64,000 bases of DNA from Pseudomonas gingeri. GTDB lineage: Bacteria; Pseudomonadota; Gammaproteobacteria; Pseudomonadales; Pseudomonadaceae. The DNA lies in NCBI RefSeq assembly GCF_013386115.1, contig NZ_JACAOR010000010.1, positions 389,644 to 453,643 on the forward strand, read 5' to 3'. The notes beneath the pieces were generated by a model. It saw nothing but the letters and a program-made list of their open reading frames with translations, ran no database searches and was not told the DNA's origin. How positions within the stretch are numbered: the stretch's first letter is position 1; the number at the start of each line of letters is the position of its first letter. The translations under genes and the position numbers were made by a program. Positions 53,925 to 62,478 of this stretch are shown one piece after another.

Positions 53925-53947
53925 CCAATCCCACTCAGTGGAATTGC
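53925..53947. promoter_or_regulatory. Predicted IclR operator between iclR and Fe-alcohol dehydrogenase
   Basis: CCAATCCCAC-TCA-GTGGAATTGC, 21 of 23 bases identical to the site at 52971. Its position, 71 bases before iclR and 103 before the divergent alcohol dehydrogenase gene, fits autoregulation and control of both directions. Confidence 0.7.
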
Positions 53948-54049
53948 CGGCTACTGCCTACGGTAACCGACGTCGATAATCGCCGGACAGCCCTGGCTAC
54001 CGCCTGTCTTCGCGGCCGGGCATTCCCCACGACATGCGAGAACCTGCCC

Positions 54050-55204
54050 ATGTTCAACAGTTTCAGTTTCCAGACCGTCAAGTCCCTGCTGGTCGAAGCC
54101 GGCGCGGCCCAGCGCCTCGGCGAAATCGCCCGCCAGCACGCCATGCACTCGGTGCTGCTGGTGTCCGACGCCGGGGTCAAGCGCCTGGGCCTGCTGGACG
54201 CCGCACTGGCCAGCCTGCAGGCCAGTGATATCGCCGTGACCCTGTTCACCGAAGTCACGGCCGACCCGACGGCGGCCATGGTCGAAGCCGCCGCCGCGGC
54301 AGCACGAGCAGCAGGTGCCGATGGCGTGATCGGCATCGGCGGCGGCAGCCCCATGGACGTCGCCAAGCTCGCCGCCCTGCTGGCCCGGGACGGGCAGCCA
54401 CTGGACACCCTCTATGGCGTCGGCCTGGCAAGCGGCCAGCGCCTGCCCTTGATCCTGATTCCGACCACCGCCGGCACCGGTTCCGAAGTCACTCCCGTGG
54501 CCATCGTCACCACCGCCAGCGGTGAAAAGAAAGGCGTGGTGTCGCCCCTGCTGCTGCCGGACTGCGCCCTGCTCGACGCCCTGCTGACCCTGGGCCTGCC
54601 CCAGCCGGTCACGGCGGCGACCGGGATTGACGCGATGGTCCACGCCATCGAGGCCTATACCAGCCGACGGCTGAAGAACCCGATTTCCGATTGCCTGGCC
54701 CTGGATGCCCTGCGGCTCCTGAGCGCCAACATTGTCCGGGCCTGCGAACAGGGACAGGATGTTGCCGCTCGCGAAGCCATGCTGCTGGGCGCCTGCCTGG
54801 CCGGCATGGCGTTCGCCAATGCCCCGGTAGCAGCCGTCCATGCCCTCGCCTATCCCGTCGGGGCGTTGTTCCATGTACCCCATGGCCTGTCGAATTCCCT
54901 GCTGCTGCCCGGCGTGATGGCCTTCAACCTGACCGAAGCCCGGCCGCTGTATGCGCAACTGGCCAGGGCGGTGGTACCGGACGCCCATGGCGACATTGAC
55001 GAACTGGCCGATGCCTTGCTGCGGACCATGACCCGCCTGCCCTTGCAACTGGGCCTGCCAACCCGTCTGGCCGATGTGGGCATTGGGGCCGACGACCTGC
55101 CGAAACTGGCCGGGGACGCCATGAAACAGACCCGCCTGCTGGTCAACAACCCGCGCGAGATGACCTACGACGCGGCCCTGGCGATCTACCAGGAGGCCCT
55201 GTGA
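54050..55204 (+). CDS. Iron-containing alcohol dehydrogenase
   Basis: 384 residues, Fe-ADH (group III) family. NAD-binding GGGSPMDVAKLAA; metal ligands Asp and His in TGIDAMVHAIEAY, and two His in HALAYPVGALFHVPHGLSN. It oxidises a primary alcohol or related hydroxy compound to the aldehyde. Divergent from iclR and 4-base-overlapping the thioesterase gene downstream. The alcohol substrate is not known; the aldehyde dehydrogenase in the divergent operon would use its product. Confidence 0.93.
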   Translation: MFNSFSFQTVKSLLVEAGAAQRLGEIARQHAMHSVLLVSDAGVKRLGLLDAALASLQASDIAVTLFTEVTADPTAAMVEAAAAAARAAGADGVIGIGGGSPMDVAKLAALLARDGQPLDTLYGVGLASGQRLPLILIPTTAGTGSEVTPVAIVTTASGEKKGVVSPLLLPDCALLDALLTLGLPQPVTAATGIDAMVHAIEAYTSRRLKNPISDCLALDALRLLSANIVRACEQGQDVAAREAMLLGACLAGMAFANAPVAAVHALAYPVGALFHVPHGLSNSLLLPGVMAFNLTEARPLYAQLARAVVPDAHGDIDELADALLRTMTRLPLQLGLPTRLADVGIGADDLPKLAGDAMKQTRLLVNNPREMTYDAALAIYQEAL

Positions 55205-55722
55205 CCCAGCGGCAGGCAGCGCAACCCCGTGACCGGTTTCCCGTGCTGCGCACGATGCCGACACGTTGGGCGGACAACGACAGCTACGGGCATATCAACA
55301 ACGTGGTGTATTACGCCTGTTTCGATACCGTAGTGAACACCTGGCTGATGGAGCATGGCGCATTGCAGCCCCTGCAAGCCGGCGCTGCTACCATTGGCCT
55401 GGTGGTGGAAAGCCAGTGCCGCTACTTCGCCTCGGCACGGTTTCCCCAGGTGCTGGAGATCGGCTTGCGGGTCGGCCATGTCGGCACCAGCAGCGTGCGC
55501 TACGAGCTGGCGGTCTTTCGCGACGACCATGACGTTGCCGTGGCGCAAGGGCATTTCGTGCATGTGTATGTGGACAGCACGACCCGCCGGCCGGTGAAGG
55601 CATTGCCAGCGACACTGCGGGCGGCACTGACGATGCTCGAATCGACACCAACGGTGGCCTTGCTGGCCGACCGTTGCCTCGAGCCACTCAGCCCCCCGCC
55701 TCCAGCGCCAGCTGCGCACTGA
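55201..55722 (+). CDS. 4HBT-type acyl-CoA thioesterase
   Basis: 173 residues. GTG start whose GTGA overlaps the upstream stop, typical of translational coupling with the alcohol dehydrogenase. Hot-dog motif WADNDSYGHINNVVYYACFDTV includes the active-site Asp of 4-hydroxybenzoyl-CoA thioesterase-type enzymes. It hydrolyses an acyl-CoA, probably to relieve trapped CoA intermediates of the pathway. The Pro-rich tail overlaps the convergent LysR gene by 35 bases. Confidence 0.9.
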   Translation: MTQRQAAQPRDRFPVLRTMPTRWADNDSYGHINNVVYYACFDTVVNTWLMEHGALQPLQAGAATIGLVVESQCRYFASARFPQVLEIGLRVGHVGTSSVRYELAVFRDDHDVAVAQGHFVHVYVDSTTRRPVKALPATLRAALTMLESTPTVALLADRCLEPLSPPPPAPAAH

Positions 55723-56584
55723 TGGTGTCAATCAGGGCACGGACGCGGCGCGGCAGGACACGCACCGGTGGATAGACAATCTGCAGCGCCGTCTGGCCGG
55801 GCGAATAGCCCGGGAGCACTTCCACCAGCCGTCCGGCAGCGATGTCGGCCTGGACGTCCCAGACCGATTTGTTGCAGATGCCGTGACCGTCCAGGCACCA
55901 CTGCCTGACCAGGCCACCGTTATTGGCCACCCGCCTCCCCTTCACCGCCACGCGATAACTTTCGTCGCCCACCCGGAAGGTCCAGATCCGATCGATATTG
56001 CCGCCAAAGCGCATGACGAGGCAGTCATGCCGCACCAGATCGTCCGGATGTTGCGGCGTGCCATTGAGTTCAAGATAACGGGGCGCCGCGCAGACCACGC
56101 GACGGTTCTCGCCGATCGGCTTGGAGCGTAACGTGCTGTCGGCCAGGGTGCCGTAACGAACGGCGAAATCGATCCCCTGGCCGACCAGGTCGACAAAACC
56201 ATCGGTGAGGTTGAGGTCGATCGTCACGGACGGATGTTCGGCCAGGAAACGGTCGAGGATCGGCACGATCTGCGCCTGCCCCAGATCGACCGGGGCCGTG
56301 AGGCGAATCAACCCGGAAATTTTCTGTGCCCCCAGGCGGATGCTGCTTTCCAGTTCCTCGGCCTCGGCCAGCAGGCGTCGGGCGCCATCGGCCAGCAAAC
56401 GGCCCTCGTCGGTCAGGCTGATGGAGCGGGTCGTGCGGGTGAGCAGGCTCGCGCCGTAATAGCTTTCCAGTACCGCCAGCCGTTCGGACACCGAGGCAGG
56501 CGACAACCCCAGCTCCCGCCCCGCGGCAGACAGGCCGCCCTTCTCGACGATCATCAGGAACAGCGCCAGGTTATCCAGGGTCAT
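55688..56584 (-). CDS. LysR-family transcriptional regulator
   Basis: 298 residues from the ATG at 56584 (MTLDNLALFLMIVEKGGLS); an upstream in-frame start at 56659 is not supported. Helix-turn-helix SAAGRELGLSPASVSERLAVL. Effector domain of the DsdC/CrgA-type group with LTDGFVDLVGQGIDFAVR. Divergent from the MFS exporter/alkene reductase pair, a common arrangement where LysR controls the pair. The intergenic region has a CGGAAACTCCG-like repeat near the start. Confidence 0.92.
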   Translation of the reverse strand: MTLDNLALFLMIVEKGGLSAAGRELGLSPASVSERLAVLESYYGASLLTRTTRSISLTDEGRLLADGARRLLAEAEELESSIRLGAQKISGLIRLTAPVDLGQAQIVPILDRFLAEHPSVTIDLNLTDGFVDLVGQGIDFAVRYGTLADSTLRSKPIGENRRVVCAAPRYLELNGTPQHPDDLVRHDCLVMRFGGNIDRIWTFRVGDESYRVAVKGRRVANNGGLVRQWCLDGHGICNKSVWDVQADIAAGRLVEVLPGYSPGQTALQIVYPPVRVLPRRVRALIDTISAQLALEAGG

Positions 56585-56716
56585 TCTTCGGAAACTCCGA
56601 AATATAATTTCGAATCCTAAGCAATTATCAACCGGGTCCGCAATGTCTATCTTCGCCACATCAACCGGCGGGACTACGCCGACAACCCACTGATTTGTGC
56701 GCAGGAAGACCCCTTC

Positions 56717-57916
56717 ATGTCACTGACCTCGAGAATGCCGATCCAGATCTGGATCCTGACCCTTTCCGCCTTTGCCATCGGCACCGCCGAATTCCTCATC
56801 GCCGGCATCCTGCCCCAGGTCGCCGACAGCCTGAAGATCAGCACCGGGCAAGCGGGCAACCTGATCACCGCCTATGCCCTGGCCATCGTGATCGGCGGTC
56901 CCCTGCTGACGTTGTGGCTGGCGCGCTTCGAAAAACGCAACGTGCTGATCGTGCTCCTGAGCCTGTTTGTCGCCGGCAACCTGATTGCAGCCTTCAGCAC
57001 CGACTACACCATGCTCCTGGTCAGCCGGGTGGTGGCCGGCCTTACCCAGGGCCCGTTCTACGGTATCGGGGCGGTCGTGGCGACGCGCATGGTCGCCGAT
57101 AACATGGCCGGGCGCGCGGTGGGCCAGATGTTTGGTGGCCTGACACTGGCCAACGTCCTGGGCGTGCCGGCCGGCGCCTGGATCGGCAATGCCTTCGACT
57201 GGCACACCGCCTTTCTCGTCGTGGCGGTCATGGGTGTCGTCGCCATGCTGATGATTGCCGTCACCATTGCCCGCAGCCCGGAAAACAAACCGGCCTCGAT
57301 GCTGACCCAGCTCTCGGTGTTCCGTGATCGCAATCTTCTGGCCAGCCTGACCTTCACCGTGCTCGGCTGGGTCGGTTTCATGACGCTGTACGGCTACATC
57401 GCGCCGGTGGCCGAGCAGATCGCCGGCTTCGACCGCAGTGCGATCACCTGGGTCCTGGTCGTGGTGGGCGCCGGCCTGGTGGTCGGCAACAGCATCGGTG
57501 GCCGGACCGCGGATGCCAACCTGCGCCGCTCGCTGAGCCTCTGGCCACTGGCGATGATCGCCGCGCTGATCCTGGTGGGTTTCCTCGCCCACTACAAATG
57601 GCTGTTCCTGGTCGCGGCGTTCATCTACGGCGTGACCACCTTCGCCAACCTGCCGCCCATGCAGATGCGGGTCATGAAATACGGCTCGAAAGCGCCCGAA
57701 CTGGCGGCCACCGCGAATATCTCGGCCTTCAACATCGCCAACGCCCTGGGCGGCTTCATCGGCGGCGCGGTGATCGACAGCCACCTCGGTGCCGCCGCGA
57801 TCCCATTTGCCGCGGCCATCATCCCGGTGCTGGGCCTGCTCTTCATCTGGTCGCAAGAAGCGCGGTTGGCGGCGCAACCGAAGGCCGCCGCACCTTGTGT
57901 ATCGCTCGGAAACTGA
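56717..57916 (+). CDS. MFS efflux transporter, DHA1 type
   Basis: 399 residues, twelve membrane helices. N-terminal motif FAIGTAEFLIAGILPQVADSL is the signature of AraJ/YdhP-like DHA1 sugar/drug exporters; motif A-type loop GPLLTLWLARFEKRNV follows. Upstream of the alkene reductase by 31 bases on the same strand. Substrate is unknown; a resistance or detoxification role is likely for such a pair. Confidence 0.92.
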   Translation: MSLTSRMPIQIWILTLSAFAIGTAEFLIAGILPQVADSLKISTGQAGNLITAYALAIVIGGPLLTLWLARFEKRNVLIVLLSLFVAGNLIAAFSTDYTMLLVSRVVAGLTQGPFYGIGAVVATRMVADNMAGRAVGQMFGGLTLANVLGVPAGAWIGNAFDWHTAFLVVAVMGVVAMLMIAVTIARSPENKPASMLTQLSVFRDRNLLASLTFTVLGWVGFMTLYGYIAPVAEQIAGFDRSAITWVLVVVGAGLVVGNSIGGRTADANLRRSLSLWPLAMIAALILVGFLAHYKWLFLVAAFIYGVTTFANLPPMQMRVMKYGSKAPELAATANISAFNIANALGGFIGGAVIDSHLGAAAIPFAAAIIPVLGLLFIWSQEARLAAQPKAAAPCVSLGN

Positions 57917-57947
57917 TCCCTTATCCCACCTGACCCTGGAGACGAAA

Positions 57948-59075
57948 ATGTCGACGACATCAAAGCTGTTCAGCCCTACCCGATTCGGCCGTCACGAAGT
58001 AACCCATCGCATCGTCATGGCACCGATGACCCGCGCACGCAGCACCCAGCCCGGCGATATCCCCAACGCCCTCAATGCCCGCTACTACGCCCAACGCGCC
58101 TCGGCCGCGCTGATCGTCAGCGAAGCCACGCAGATCACCCCGCAGGGCAAGGGCTATTCGTTCACGCCGGGAATCTACAGCACGGAGCAGATCGCCGGCT
58201 GGAAGCTGGTGACCAAGGCCGTGCACGACGCCCATGGGCGGATCTTCCTGCAGCTCTGGCACGTCGGCCGGATGTCCCACCCGGACTTCCATAACGGCGA
58301 GTTGCCAGTCGCGCCCTCCGCAGTGCCGTTCGACGGCTCGATCTGGAAGGTCGACCCGGCCACCGGTATCGGCGCCATGGTGCCGAGCCCGACACCCCGG
58401 GCGCTGGCCCATGACGAGATCAAGGCCATCGTCAACGACTTCCGCCAGGCCGCGCGCAATGCCATCGACGCCGGCTTCGATGGCGTGGAAGTGCACGGTG
58501 CCAACGGCTATCTGATCGACCAGTTCCTGCGCACCACCTCCAATGTGCGCACCGACGAATACGGCGGCTCCCGGGAAAACCGCCTGCGCTTCCTCAAGGA
58601 AGTGATCGATGCGATCGCCGACGAGGTCGGTGCCGAGCGTACCGCGATCCGCCTGGCCCCGTTCCTGACCGCACGCGGCATGGACTGCCCGGATATCCTG
58701 CCGACCATCCTCGAGGCCACCGAGTACCTCCAGGCCAGGAACATCGCCTACCTGCACCTGGTGGAAGCGGACTGGGACGACGCCCCGCAATTCACCGAAC
58801 AGTTCCGCCAGGATATCCGCCGGCATTTCCACAATACGATCATCGTTGCCGGCAAGTACGACAAGACCCGCGCCGAGTGGGTGCTCGCCAAGGGTTATGC
58901 CGACCTGGTTGCCTTCGGTCGCCCCTTCGTCGCCAACCCCGACCTGCCGCACCGCCTCGCCGAAGACCTGCCGCTGGCGGACTTCGATGGCGGCTCGCTG
59001 TTCGGCGGCACCGAGCGTGGCTACACCGATTACCCGGCCTGGAGCGCCGCGCCGCAGGCGGTATCGCCGGCCTGA
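57948..59075 (+). CDS. Old yellow enzyme-family alkene reductase (NemA-like)
   Basis: 375 residues from the ATG at 57948, with GGAG upstream. FMN TIM-barrel; RIVMAPMTRAR at the start, LWHVGRMSH, and the EVHGANGYLIDQF His-Asn pair that binds the activating carbonyl; DEYGGSRENR and VAFGRPFVANPDL near the end. It reduces C=C bonds of enones or nitro compounds with NADPH. With the preceding exporter it forms a probable detoxification unit. Confidence 0.95.
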   Translation: MSTTSKLFSPTRFGRHEVTHRIVMAPMTRARSTQPGDIPNALNARYYAQRASAALIVSEATQITPQGKGYSFTPGIYSTEQIAGWKLVTKAVHDAHGRIFLQLWHVGRMSHPDFHNGELPVAPSAVPFDGSIWKVDPATGIGAMVPSPTPRALAHDEIKAIVNDFRQAARNAIDAGFDGVEVHGANGYLIDQFLRTTSNVRTDEYGGSRENRLRFLKEVIDAIADEVGAERTAIRLAPFLTARGMDCPDILPTILEATEYLQARNIAYLHLVEADWDDAPQFTEQFRQDIRRHFHNTIIVAGKYDKTRAEWVLAKGYADLVAFGRPFVANPDLPHRLAEDLPLADFDGGSLFGGTERGYTDYPAWSAAPQAVSPA

Positions 59076-59107
59076 CCCGGGGCATCCGCCCTTTCCCTGA
59101 GTGATCC

Positions 59108-59156
59108 GGGGCATTCACCTGTGCGGACTCTCCCCAGCCGTAACGGTGAATGCCCC
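59108..59156 (+). terminator. Long-stem hairpin after alkene reductase
   Basis: GGGGCATTCACC / GGTGAATGCCCC, a 12-bp perfect stem with a 25-base loop, 33 bases past the stop codon. No T-run; acts as a transcript-end structure. Confidence 0.6.
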
Positions 59157-59390
59157 CCGTCCCCGCCCGTTTCCCGCCCTCCTGCTTTCTGCCCTTCTTT
59201 CCTGCTGCCCCGCCCGCGACCTGATCGCCTTGACCCGCCTTGGCAGTTTTTCGCAAAAATAACTTAAATCTCACAATGTGAAATATTTGATAAATCCCTA
59301 TTTACAGAATTTTTGATTGGGAATAGATTGACTCCATGGCCCACCTGCCGAAAAAACGGGCCGCAAAAAACAACAAGAAGAGTCCATGCC
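59157..59390 (+). promoter_or_regulatory. AT-rich promoter region of the aromatic transporter
   Basis: The 59250-59340 stretch is far richer in A/T than the surrounding DNA. It contains TCACA-A-TGTGA (59271-59281), a perfect 5-bp inverted repeat, and TATTTGATAAAT-like sequence beyond. Likely promoter for the following gene; the IclR protein encoded at 61621 is one candidate binder. Confidence 0.45.
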
Positions 59391-60746
59391 ATGCCAACCG
59401 TGCCTGAAACAGCAAACGTCCTGAGCGACGTGATCGATCAACGCCCCATGGGCCGCCTGCAACTGGAGTTGATCGGTCTGTGCGTGATCCTGGCCGCCAT
59501 CGACGGTTTCGATACCCAGGTCATGGGCTTTCTCGTCGGACCGATGGCCGAATCCCTCGGTTTGCCGGCGGCCAGTTTCGGCCCGGTGTTCGCCAGCACC
59601 CTGCTCGGCCTGATGATCGGCGCCTTGAGCCTGGCGCCCCTGGCCGATCGCATCGGACGCAAGAAAGTCCTGCTGGGTTGCGTCGCCACCTTCAGCGTGT
59701 TTTCACTCCTGACCGCCCTGACCCAGAGTTACGAACAACTGTTGCTGGTGCGTTTTCTGACCGGCCTCGGCCTGGGCGGCGCCATCCCCAACCTGATTGC
59801 CCTGGTCTGCGAATACACCCCCCGGCGCCATGCCCGCAGCGCGGTCACGCTGGTGTTCTGCGGCATGCCGCTGGGCGCCATGGCGGCTGGCCTGATTGCC
59901 GAACACGTGCTGCCGGCCCTGGGTTGGCGCGCGGTGTTTATTTGCGGGGCGCTGCTGCCGCTGGTCTTCGCCGACCTGTTGTGGCGCAGCCTGCCGGAGT
60001 CGGTGGAATTCCTCTCGCGCACGGCGGCCAACCGCGAACAGGTGGCAAGGATCGTGTCACGGCTGGTGCCGGGCCTGGAAACGCTGCCGGACACGCTGTT
60101 CGACCGCCCTCGGACCAAGGCCCCGCGCATTTCCCCACGCCGGCTGTTCGAAGACGGCATGTGGCGCCGGACATTGCTGCTGTGGCTGCCCTATGCGATG
60201 AACCTGCTGATCCTCTACTCGATCATGAGCTGGGTGCCCACCGTGTTGAGCAGCGCCCGGCTGCCCGCCCACACCGGTATCCAGGCGATCGTGCTGTTCA
60301 GCCTCGGAGGCGTGCTCGGCTCGCTGGCACAGGGCCGCCTGATGGATGCGCTGGGCGCCCATCGGGTGCTGATCGCCGAGTTCCTGGTCTATCAGGTGCT
60401 GGTCCTGCTGCTGGTGATGCTGCCGCTCCAGGCGGCGAGTTTCCTCACCCTCCTGCTGCTGATGGGCGTGCTGATCCAGGGTGCGCAGGCCGGGCTCAAC
60501 GCCCTGGCCGCCGAACTCTATCCCCAGGAAATCCGCTCCACCGGTATCGGCTGGGCGCTGGGCATCGGCCGCATCGGCTCGATCCTCGGCCCCTTGCTCG
60601 GCGGCCTGATGGTCGGCCTCGGCTGGCACGTCCAGCAAGTCTTCATGGCGGCGCTGATTCCCAGCCTGATCGCCCTGTGCGCGCTGCTGGCGATTCACCT
60701 CGGCCAGCGCCGCGCCAACGCTTCCCACCCTACCCCGACTTATTGA
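59391..60746 (+). CDS. Aromatic acid:proton symporter (AAHS family)
   Basis: 451 residues, twelve helices. The AAHS signature DGFD in the first helix and the GALSLAPLADRIGRKKVL loop are present, and LVRFLTGLGLGGAIPN follows; PcaK/MhpT-like. It imports an aromatic acid with protons. The ATG at 59391 is in frame and preceded by AAGAAGAG; the longer frame starting at 59313 lies in the AT-rich promoter. First of a group with a FAH-family hydrolase, IclR and flavin hydroxylase, all on one strand with 3- to 19-base gaps. Confidence 0.93.
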   Translation: MPTVPETANVLSDVIDQRPMGRLQLELIGLCVILAAIDGFDTQVMGFLVGPMAESLGLPAASFGPVFASTLLGLMIGALSLAPLADRIGRKKVLLGCVATFSVFSLLTALTQSYEQLLLVRFLTGLGLGGAIPNLIALVCEYTPRRHARSAVTLVFCGMPLGAMAAGLIAEHVLPALGWRAVFICGALLPLVFADLLWRSLPESVEFLSRTAANREQVARIVSRLVPGLETLPDTLFDRPRTKAPRISPRRLFEDGMWRRTLLLWLPYAMNLLILYSIMSWVPTVLSSARLPAHTGIQAIVLFSLGGVLGSLAQGRLMDALGAHRVLIAEFLVYQVLVLLLVMLPLQAASFLTLLLLMGVLIQGAQAGLNALAAELYPQEIRSTGIGWALGIGRIGSILGPLLGGLMVGLGWHVQQVFMAALIPSLIALCALLAIHLGQRRANASHPTPTY

Positions 60747-60765
60747 TCCTTCCAGGAGACCCACC

Positions 60766-61617
60766 ATGAAAATTGCCAGCTTCCTCAACCAGGGTATCCC
60801 CAGCTACGGCCTTGTCGACGGCGACCAGGTAGTGGACCTGCAATCGTTGAAGGCCGAACTGGGCTATGACCTGAAGGCCGCGATCACCCACGGCCTGCTC
60901 GCCGGCCTGACGCCGGAGCGCATCGCCGCGCTGCCGCGGCTGGCCCTGGCCGAAGTCACCTTCATGCCGGTGATCCCCAACCCCGGCAAGGTACTGTGCA
61001 TCGGCATCAACTACGCCACCCATGTGCGCGAAACCGGCCGGGAAATGCCGACCTACCCGATGATCTTCACCCGCTTCGCCGACAGTCAGACCGCCCACCT
61101 GCAAGCCATCCTGCGCCCGCGGATCTCGCACAAGCTGGACTTCGAAGGTGAACTGGCGATCGTCATCGGCAAGAAGGCGCGCCATGTAAAGGCCGAAAAC
61201 GCCCTCGATCATGTGGCCGGCTACGCCTGCTACAACGACGGCAGCGTACGCGACTGGCAGAAGCACACGATCCAGTTCGTGCCCGGCAAGAATTTCCCGC
61301 AGACCGGTGGTTTCGGCCCCTGGCTGGTGACCGCCGATGAAGTCGGCGATCCGCAGGACCTGGAGCTGACCACCCGGCTCAACGGCCAGGTCATGCAGCA
61401 CACCTCCACCAGCGACATGATTTTCGACGTGCGCAAACTCATCGAGTACTGCAGCACTTTCACCGAACTGGCCCCCGGCGATGTCATCGTCAGCGGCACC
61501 ACCGGCGGCGTCGGCGCCTTCCGCGAACCACCGGTGTGGATGAAACCGGGCGATGTGGTCGAAGTGGAGATTTCCGGCCTGGGCATCCTGCGCAACACCA
61601 TCGCGGACGAGATCTGA
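60766..61617 (+). CDS. Fumarylacetoacetate hydrolase-family enzyme
   Basis: 283 residues with metal-ligand motifs DFEGELAIVIGK (two Glu) and YNDGSVRDWQ (Asp), GINYATHVRETG before them, and GDVIVSGTTGGVG near the C-terminus. The family hydrolyses C-C bonds in beta-diketo acids or hydrates 2-hydroxypentadienoates (as MhpD). In this neighbourhood it probably acts late in an aromatic ring-cleavage pathway. It begins 19 bases after the transporter stop; IclR starts three bases after it. Confidence 0.93.
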   Translation: MKIASFLNQGIPSYGLVDGDQVVDLQSLKAELGYDLKAAITHGLLAGLTPERIAALPRLALAEVTFMPVIPNPGKVLCIGINYATHVRETGREMPTYPMIFTRFADSQTAHLQAILRPRISHKLDFEGELAIVIGKKARHVKAENALDHVAGYACYNDGSVRDWQKHTIQFVPGKNFPQTGGFGPWLVTADEVGDPQDLELTTRLNGQVMQHTSTSDMIFDVRKLIEYCSTFTELAPGDVIVSGTTGGVGAFREPPVWMKPGDVVEVEISGLGILRNTIADEI

Positions 61618-61620
61618 ATC

Positions 61621-62460
61621 ATGACCGACACCCACAACCCCGCTGTTTCCCCCGCGTCGACCGAGTCGGTGGAAAGCACCGCCGAGGCCAAGGGCTCCAG
61701 CCTGGAGCGCATGCTCAAGGTGCTGGACCTGTTCACCGAGCATCAGCCGGTATGGACCGTCGACGACCTGGGCACTGCCATGGGCTTCACCCGTTCGACG
61801 ATCTACCGCTACGTGCGGGAGCTGGCCGAAGTGGACCTGCTGTTCCAGGTCGAGGCCGGCCGGTATGCACTGGGCGCCCGGATCATCACCTGGGACCGGC
61901 AACTGCGGGTCAGCGATCCACTGGTGCGCGCCGCCAATCAGCTGGAAAGCCAATTCCCCCAGTGGAGCCCGTCACAGGTCTGGCTGACCTGCCGGCTGTT
62001 CAAGGACCAGGTGGTCTGCGTGCACCAGAGCGGCAGCATTGCCAGCGAGGTCAGCTATACCCGCGGCACGCCACGCCCACTGTTCCTCGGCGCCACGTCC
62101 AAGGCCATTCTCGCCAACCTGGGCTCGCGCCAGCACAACCGCCTGTACCTGGAAAAACACGAGGAGGTCCGGCTCAGCCACCTGGGGCAGAACTGGGAAG
62201 AGTTTCGCCGCTCGATGCAGCGCCTGCGCAAGAAAGGCTACGTCGTCTCGCGGGCCGAAGTCGACAGCGGCATCTGCGGCATCGCGGCACCGATCTTCGA
62301 CAGCGACGGCAAGGCCATCGGCAGCATCAGTTGCGTGCGTCCGGACAGTGAATGCGACGCCGCGCGCGATGACGAGTACGGGCAGCAGATCGTGCAACTG
62401 GCCCAGCAGCTTTCGCAGCTCATGCAGGCCTTTTCCGGGCGTCCCCGGCCGTTGGACTAA
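61621..62460 (+). CDS. IclR-family regulator of the aromatic gene group
   Basis: 279 residues. Winged helix: TVDDLGTAMGFTRSTIYRYVREL. Effector domain with SGSIASEVSYTRGTPRPLFLGATSKA and a DSGICGIAAPIF motif. It is encoded inside the operon, between the FAH hydrolase and the hydroxylase, so it is expressed with its probable targets. Only a three-base gap separates its ATG from the hydrolase stop. Ligand probably the aromatic substrate. Confidence 0.92.
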   Translation: MTDTHNPAVSPASTESVESTAEAKGSSLERMLKVLDLFTEHQPVWTVDDLGTAMGFTRSTIYRYVRELAEVDLLFQVEAGRYALGARIITWDRQLRVSDPLVRAANQLESQFPQWSPSQVWLTCRLFKDQVVCVHQSGSIASEVSYTRGTPRPLFLGATSKAILANLGSRQHNRLYLEKHEEVRLSHLGQNWEEFRRSMQRLRKKGYVVSRAEVDSGICGIAAPIFDSDGKAIGSISCVRPDSECDAARDDEYGQQIVQLAQQLSQLMQAFSGRPRPLD

Positions 62461-62478
62461 ACAGCATCGGTATCGACC

